From Nemopilema nomurai (taxonomy: Eukaryota; Cnidaria; Scyphozoa; Rhizostomeae; Rhizostomatidae), in assembly GCA_003864495.1 (NCBI GenBank), contig ML133373.1, forward strand, positions 682,001-746,000: a stretch of DNA of 64,000 nt. The letters are read 5' to 3'. Below, in pieces: positions 59,601 through 64,000 of this stretch (position 1 is its first letter; each line of letters opens with the position of its first letter). The notes beneath the pieces were generated by a model. That model ran no database searches and was not told the origin of the DNA. It saw nothing but the letters and a program-made list of their open reading frames with translations. The translations under genes were made by a program, and so were the position numbers.

Positions 59601-62426
59601 TGGTCATTTGCGAGGCTTCCTAGACCGTTCATTTCATACGATTCATTTGCAAAATTTCGTAAAAAACGCGGAACGGTATGAAATGATTCCGTTTTGGCTT
59701 TCCGTTTACACTGACCCCATTTTTCTAACTGGCATCAAATGAAAACAATTTTGAAAACCATCCAAGTTGTTTCAGTGCAGGCACTTAAAAACGAAACGAT
59801 TTCACTTGAAAATGGAATATAGTATATAGGCCTTAGCTTGCTTAGTTAAAGAAAAACATTGTAGCATTTGGTGAGAGAACGGTGGTGTCTTATGGATGAC
59901 ATATATTGGTCTTGGTTACGTCATGTTAGAGCCTAACCTTTTCTTATGAATCACAGCATCATTAAAAGGTAAGCAAACGAAAGATGATTACTATCTCCAG
60001 GAAAACAAGCAATACAACAAATCGCACTACCATTAAAGACACTCACAAATCTCACTATCATTAAAGACACTCGTAGCTATATACGATTAGTACTCACGTT
60101 GTGTATGGGCTTCGATAAAAGACGGTTGCATATGGTATGGAATAACAGAATCCGGAAGTTGCCGCTAAAAAGGATTCGAAAGCGTGATTGTTTTTTAAGA
60201 GGCGCAAGATTAAGAAGCGCAAGATTAAGAGGCGCAAGAAACTGGTGTGGTTGAAATTAGGTCCGGCAATACCATCCCCAGAAATTTAAAAATGTCCCTG
60301 AAAGCTCAAAAAGACCCTGGTGGCACAACATAGCCTTCTACAATATTGCATTAAAGAGTCGCATCTTATAATTTATCAAATCAAAGTCCGCATGCTGAAC
60401 TTCATACTCAGAGTCGTTTTGACTATTTCTTTTAAAAAAGAAGATGATTGATGTAAAAATGAGACACAGGAAATATGGAGCTTTATGATTTAGAATGTAC
60501 GTAAAAGGGAACCAGTGTTATTTATAAAAATTCAAACAATGAAGATATCATCTTAACCTGTGCTTATCTATCACAAGGCATTCTGTTGTTGAGATTCAAA
60601 CTAGAGTTAAAGGAAAAGTTGATTTGGCTGGATTGTGCATTGTTCTCGTATATATAGGACTCCGGTCATCATAATAATCAGCCCGTCGATGAAAGGAGAC
60701 GAAGAAATCATCATGACACAAGGGACCACACAGCTGAGAATAAATCAAAAAACAAAGGAACAAACCAGGAACATTTTCAGCAAGCTCGCAACCGCCATTA
60801 TGTCGTTAGTTTCCTCAAGATCTGCATCGCCATCTAAACAACATTTGAATCGCCATCAAATCATTTCAATCGTTAAATGAATTTAACCATTAAATACCTC
60901 TAATTATCAAATCATTTTGCTCATATAGAACGTACTCTTTCAATCACGAGTAAAAAATCCCACTGAATCATGAAACCTTGTGGGTCGTTGCAATGCACAA
61001 AAGAGGACGCAGTATCCAGTACAACAGCATGAAGCTTTTACAAGCTATTTTCAAAAACGTCGTTTGTATGGAAGAAGCACGGTGCATAACTTAAAAACAT
61101 TCATGTCTTCTTTGCAACCTGAAATAGCCCCCATCTGTCTTATCTCCTTTTAGAATGCTGCGGCGTACGCTGTAGCCAATATAGCTTATCTGCTGTCTTC
61201 ATTTCAAGTACAGAGCACGCCCTTTAAATAGGGATCTATCACAAGGCCCAGAATGCTCGGGGAATCCGTTTTTGTCGATCTTAACATTCTCTGGCTACAA
61301 AATAGGCTACAGGAGTCGCTTCACAAACAATCATTATCAAAACATAATTAAAACATTGCTTGTTTCATCGATTTGATTCTAAAGTATTACAAAACGATGT
61401 TATATATATATATGATATATGATATCAAAGTGGTTTACTGGCTACAATAATGTTCTCTCTCTCATTTTTGTATGTGTTAAGGCCTCAAGTTAAAACAACA
61501 ACAGTAGACAATTAATCGCAGAGCAACTAACTTTTATCAAATTGGGTCTTGAGCCTATCCACTGTCTTCATATTTCCATTTACTCTGAAAATTCCTTCCG
61601 TGATTATTCCTAAACGCAAATGAAAAAGCTTTGCAATTAAAAAGTGTTTTGTGCCGTCTAACACATTAATGTGATATATGATATAAAATGCATAAGAAAT
61701 AGTGTTTTAACTAAATTTATGTACATCATCCAGAATTGAAAGTTTTTCCTTGCTTGAAATCAAGGGATACTTGAATTAAATAACTGGACAATTCTTAAAG
61801 GGACCTGTTTGAACGAATTTACCTTCATTAGGATAAAGTTGGTTATAACAAATAACGAAGAGCTAATTATTTGTATATTGCCTGGAATTGTGATATTTTG
61901 GAGAGGATGTTGAGGATGCCCTCTGACCTCTGACCTTTCATTCTTTACTCACTGACCTATCAAGATTTAAGGCTCACAGACAACAGGACACACACCTATT
62001 TCCAGGCCCAGATTCATTCAAAATTAAGACTCAAATTTATTAAGGCCCAGAGTTAAAGATATTTCAAGACTCACCGTTATCAAGGACATATTGGCACATT
62101 TTATGTACCACTGCAGGGACCCCAACATCAATGCCATCTCGCTGAACAATATCATCGAGGGGCACGCCAAAAACTTTCGAATTGGTCGATCCTGAAAACG
62201 ATGAAAAAACATCCGTAGAGCCTTGAAGATGGCAAATGTATAAGGTCGACGAAAGAGTTCCCAAAAATGTCAATTTATGCTCTAAATGGGTAGATAAAAA
62301 AAGAGAAATGAAAAACATACCAGAAGTACTCGATCTTCGTTTACCGCGCGGCGACGAAATAATCTTCTTCATTTTCGAATACGCTGACTCGGAAGCCGGT
62401 ATAACTGCCAAGGTTCCAGGCGAACT
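43053..62426 (-). CDS. FAM13: FAM13 family RhoGAP protein, nearly complete
   Basis: Thirty-three reverse-strand exons join with matching phases and no stop: 62321-62426, 62075-62191, 61532-61609, 60766-60833, 60098-60164, 59293-59329, 59050-59135, 58393-58450, 57082-57172, 56464-56510, 56228-56261, 55278-55507, 54952-55053, 54471-54558, 53165-53287, 52402-52500, 51712-52059, 51441-51510, 51037-51076, 50560-50646, 50255-50313, 49978-50036, 49314-49386, 47755-47814, 47281-47387, 46816-46899, 46407-46487, 45427-45469, 44901-44941, 44444-44640, 44210-44311, 43728-43782, 43053-43121. From the Met at 62372 they give 983 residues, close to long vertebrate FAM13A. Order: N-terminal RhoGAP, disordered middle, then the three conserved FAM13 segments. 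The protein should stimulate GTP hydrolysis by Rho GTPases in the cytosol. The first exon is preceded in frame by a stop, so a small upstream first exon probably exists. Vertebrate A/B/C paralogues cannot be distinguished. Confidence 0.92.
43947..44005 (+). repeat. Degenerate GGACA-rich tandem stretch
   Basis: Repeated words of the type GGACA-AAGGA / GGACATATGAC / GGGACAAAGGA within the last-but-one large FAM13 intron. Units are irregular, and no function is evident. Confidence 0.5.
46010..46130. repeat. Degenerate repeat of AGCTTGAAGT words
   Basis: Several imperfect copies of GCTTGAAGTGTTTCAAAGC, GGCTCGAAGT and GCTTGAAGTT occur in about 120 bases of a FAM13 intron. Some words are internally palindromic (TTTCAAAGCTTGAA). 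Confidence 0.5.
46407..47387 (-). CDS. FAM13: FAM13 conserved segment 2 exons
   Basis: Exons 47281-47387, 46816-46899 and 46407-46487 encode KPSKEDTLNALLKRQ, then DEKLAVQKALLQYENLHGRP and STKEDRTMMRPLYERYRKI. This is the most diagnostic FAM13 segment (VQKALLQYE, HGRP, MKPLYDRYR in vertebrates) and is what identified the gene. All three exons have lengths that keep phase 0 at the last two borders. Confidence 0.95.
48822..48838. repeat. AT dinucleotide microsatellite
   Basis: About eight AT units within the intron between FAM13 exons 47755-47814 and 49314-49386. Confidence 0.8.
49314..50313 (-). CDS. FAM13: FAM13 conserved segment 1 exons
   Basis: Exons 50255-50313, 49978-50036 and 49314-49386 encode KDLKKRIE, LKKIIANFEASFEEQHQRP and PSEKGQVNKYIAELGRAKKQL. 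They correspond to the vertebrate segment with KKKIRQFEEKFE, then YRPS and a C-terminal QLKE. It forms short amphipathic helices. The donor of exon 49978 is weak (CCG/GTTCGT), but the phase and homology demand it. Confidence 0.88.
51441..56510 (-). CDS. FAM13: Disordered central region exons of FAM13
   Basis: Nine exons from 56510 down to 51441 encode Ser/Pro/Arg/Glu-rich low-complexity sequence. One conserved island, ILDDTIHDAVKEHLFG (54471-54558), matches the EHLFG motif of vertebrate FAM13. PRRKRNNRLARK in exon 51712-52059 resembles a basic nuclear-localisation or 14-3-3-type region. Exon 53165-53287 is assigned its start at the second of two AG acceptors 14 bases apart, because only that one preserves the frame. 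Confidence 0.8.
57082..62191 (-). CDS. FAM13: RhoGAP domain exons of FAM13
   Basis: Eight exons (62075-62191 down to 57082-57172) encode a full RhoGAP fold. Residues 24-54 read VFGVPLDDIVQ, then GVPAVVHKMCQYVL. The catalytic arginine finger is in TEGIFRVNG (Arg65 counted from the internal Met). Then come VASLLKMFLRQLPDSVIPYH, HKMPRSNFDLLKYLIKFL, SNKMTPVALAVVFGPNIF and ITCKLIEQSEYLF. All RhoGAP landmarks are present (arginine finger, K/R of LLKMFLRQLP, N of VVFGPN), so the domain should be catalytically competent. A 37-nt microexon (59293-59329) supplies RENKEQHLLVL between the QPSFIEAH and HLIHKMP segments. Confidence 0.93.
58945..58992. repeat. Two-copy tandem repeat in a FAM13 intron
   Basis: The word GCAAACATCAATTCATCTGT is present twice in direct succession, about 23-24 bases apart. 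It lies just downstream of RhoGAP exon 59050-59135 in gene order. Confidence 0.8.
60196..60239. repeat. Three-copy AAGAGGCGCAAGATT repeat
   Basis: Three 15-nt units in a row, the middle one with a single change (AAGAAGCGC). On the gene strand this lies 32-75 bases upstream of the acceptor of exon 60098-60164, so it sits in the branch-point zone of that intron. Confidence 0.8.
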
Positions 62427-64000
62427 CTAGTCACAGAGAAAATGCGGCGAATAAGAGGCAAAAAAAACAGGGTAGACCTACAAGGGTGTAAAACTGGCAG
62501 TAAAACAGGGGGCCAAATGAGATGGGGATAAGAAGGGGCCATCGACAGGGTAATCAATACATTTATCTGCTCATATATTAAGGGCGGTTTTCAGACTGAA
62601 AATTTCAAGATATTGTGGGCATCTTCTTTTTCCTTCTAAGTGACAAAGAGTAGAGAACCGAACTTGGTCCAAAACCAGAGACAAAAAAATGGCCGGATTT
62701 GACACGCTTTAGCGAACATGCAGAAAAACTAATCGAGAAGGACACGATTAAGGAAAAGACATCGAGCTAAGTACAACTGATGCATTACATGAAATGAGTC
62801 TAATCCACAGAGTCGTTGTCAAGTGAAACAACCTTGGCGAATAATCTCACTGACGGCAAAGAATCCCAAAAACACAAAATGTCAACTTATCCTTTATATG
62901 AGATTATGAATAGCAGAACTGAAGGCGATGGGATTAGAGGAGAATCCGAAAGGCGAATCACACTGCCAAGTAACCACTGAAGCATGAATCAGTCTTGGCA
63001 GACATTATAATACAGGCTTGATTTCTCAATAGTGCGAATTGAGGGAAGTAGCGAGGAATGAACTGCTGATACTTCTAACCCTCCTGCAAAAGGAGAGCTC
63101 AGAACAAGACTTCAGTGGCGGCAATGGAGGCAATAGGCCAATATATCTTAGTATCATATCCCCTCAAATTAACATCGAATGTGGGCAGGTGGATGGTTTG
63201 GTATTCATCCCCATTGACCAGCAGGTGAACACAGATACGATACATAATGCCGGTTGCCCTGAGCAACAGCGATGGCCCTCATCACCGCCCTCGCAGTTCC
63301 CAATTAATTAGCCACCTGGGTATTCAAGAAATTTGGACTCGCTGCTGCATTAAAGACAGTAATTTGTTTGACAGAAGAGAACACCGAGCTCCTTGGCTAA
63401 ATTCGGTGTTGTTGTTGCCACTCCTGGCAATTTATAGATAGAAATGAGGCATTTGAAATTATTCTTAAGTTTCTCATCGAATGAATGTTTCTTTTAACGT
63501 ACGCGGCAACAGAAACAATTTTCCCACGAAAATTCTTGAAAATCCTACTTCCATGAGTGTTTAGGTTTAGAACAGAAAAAGGGTGGTAACGTTGTCGTTT
63601 CAACGCAATAAAACGGCGAAACGCCTTTAAGTCACACATGAAAGGACGGATTGTTTGTTTCTGCTGAAACGGGAAGACATACAAGTTATCTGAAAACATC
63701 ATTTCTAAAGATAAAAGGAATGAGATGAGGAAAGACAATGAAAGAAAAGAGAAGGAGATGTTAGGAAAAAGTATTTTTTACATCATCTAATCAGAAGTAT
63801 AATAGCGAGCGGGGCATGAATTCTGTCCAGTGGTCGAAAAAAAAGAAAATTGTGTCGTCGGTGAAAATAAATTTGGGGGCGCTGTAGAACTCCCCCAATG
63901 GGTTTCGGGAAGTAGCCGGGAAAGTTTCACATTTTTGCAAATTTCTTATATTGGCCACGAAGCATCTGAGAAACATGTTGATCGAATTACGTGAATAGGA
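62427..64000. other. Upstream flank or first intron of FAM13
   Basis: Reading the reverse strand for a short first exon that would feed the SSPGTLAVIP exon gave no unambiguous candidate. No other gene was seen on either strand. Confidence 0.4.

Noticed and set aside
1..64000. tRNA, rRNA or CRISPR array
   Set aside because: No cloverleaf-type GGTTCGAATCC context, rRNA signature or regularly spaced identical repeats with unique spacers were seen while reading.

Overview
The window is eukaryotic nuclear DNA. Its genes are split by many short introns with canonical GT/AG borders, the composition is AT-rich, and no prokaryotic operon structure is present. The gene set is metazoan: a FAM13-type RhoGAP gene, an hnRNP H/F-type RNA-binding protein, two tandem fibronectin-III type I receptors with ITAM-like or proline-rich tails, and a prolyl 3-hydroxylase fragment. 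Compact genes, introns of a few hundred bases and lineage-specific tandem duplicates suggest a non-vertebrate animal, plausibly an anthozoan cnidarian (coral or sea anemone). That assignment is inference; no species marker was seen.

Layout. 1-6184: no recognisable exon, probably a large intron or intergenic DNA upstream of the hnRNP exons. 6185-7775 (+): last three exons of an hnRNP H/F-like gene (third quasi-RRM, then a Gly/Tyr-rich tail), with an apparent 1-nt frame change near the stop. 10121-15785 (+): ten-exon type I membrane receptor 1. 18905-25002 (+): nine-exon paralogue, receptor 2, with a 1-nt frameshift in its second exon and a YEEI-x12-YEEI tail. 27377-30693: a palindrome of about 3.3 kb with 1.5-kb arms and a 278-bp spacer. 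32007-33755 and 39171-40934 (+): two copies of a three-exon coiled-coil gene duplicated together with its promoter, with a degenerate third fragment at 34674-34925. 38014-38285 (-): an isolated terminal exon of a prolyl 3-hydroxylase (leprecan family). 43053-62426 (-): a near-complete FAM13 gene whose 33 exons join in one open frame of about 983 residues counted from the internal Met. 62427-64000: no exon identified.

How the genes relate. The receptor pair shares exon order and intron phases: signal peptide, N-terminal domain(s), two FN3 domains each split by a phase-0 intron, a transmembrane exon, a 61-nt juxtamembrane exon, and a single tail exon. Receptor 1 carries one more N-terminal domain exon and has a different tail. 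The coiled-coil copies keep identical promoter spacing (two CRE palindromes, two inverted CCAAT boxes, a TATA position), but copy A has lost the T of its TATA box. The FAM13 gene is antisense to everything on its left and ends about 1.9 kb from the end of the duplicated coiled-coil block.

Two coding disruptions (hnRNP tail, receptor 2 exon 2) each look like one lost base. They may be assembly indels rather than biology. All coordinates and phases were worked out by hand from the sequence.
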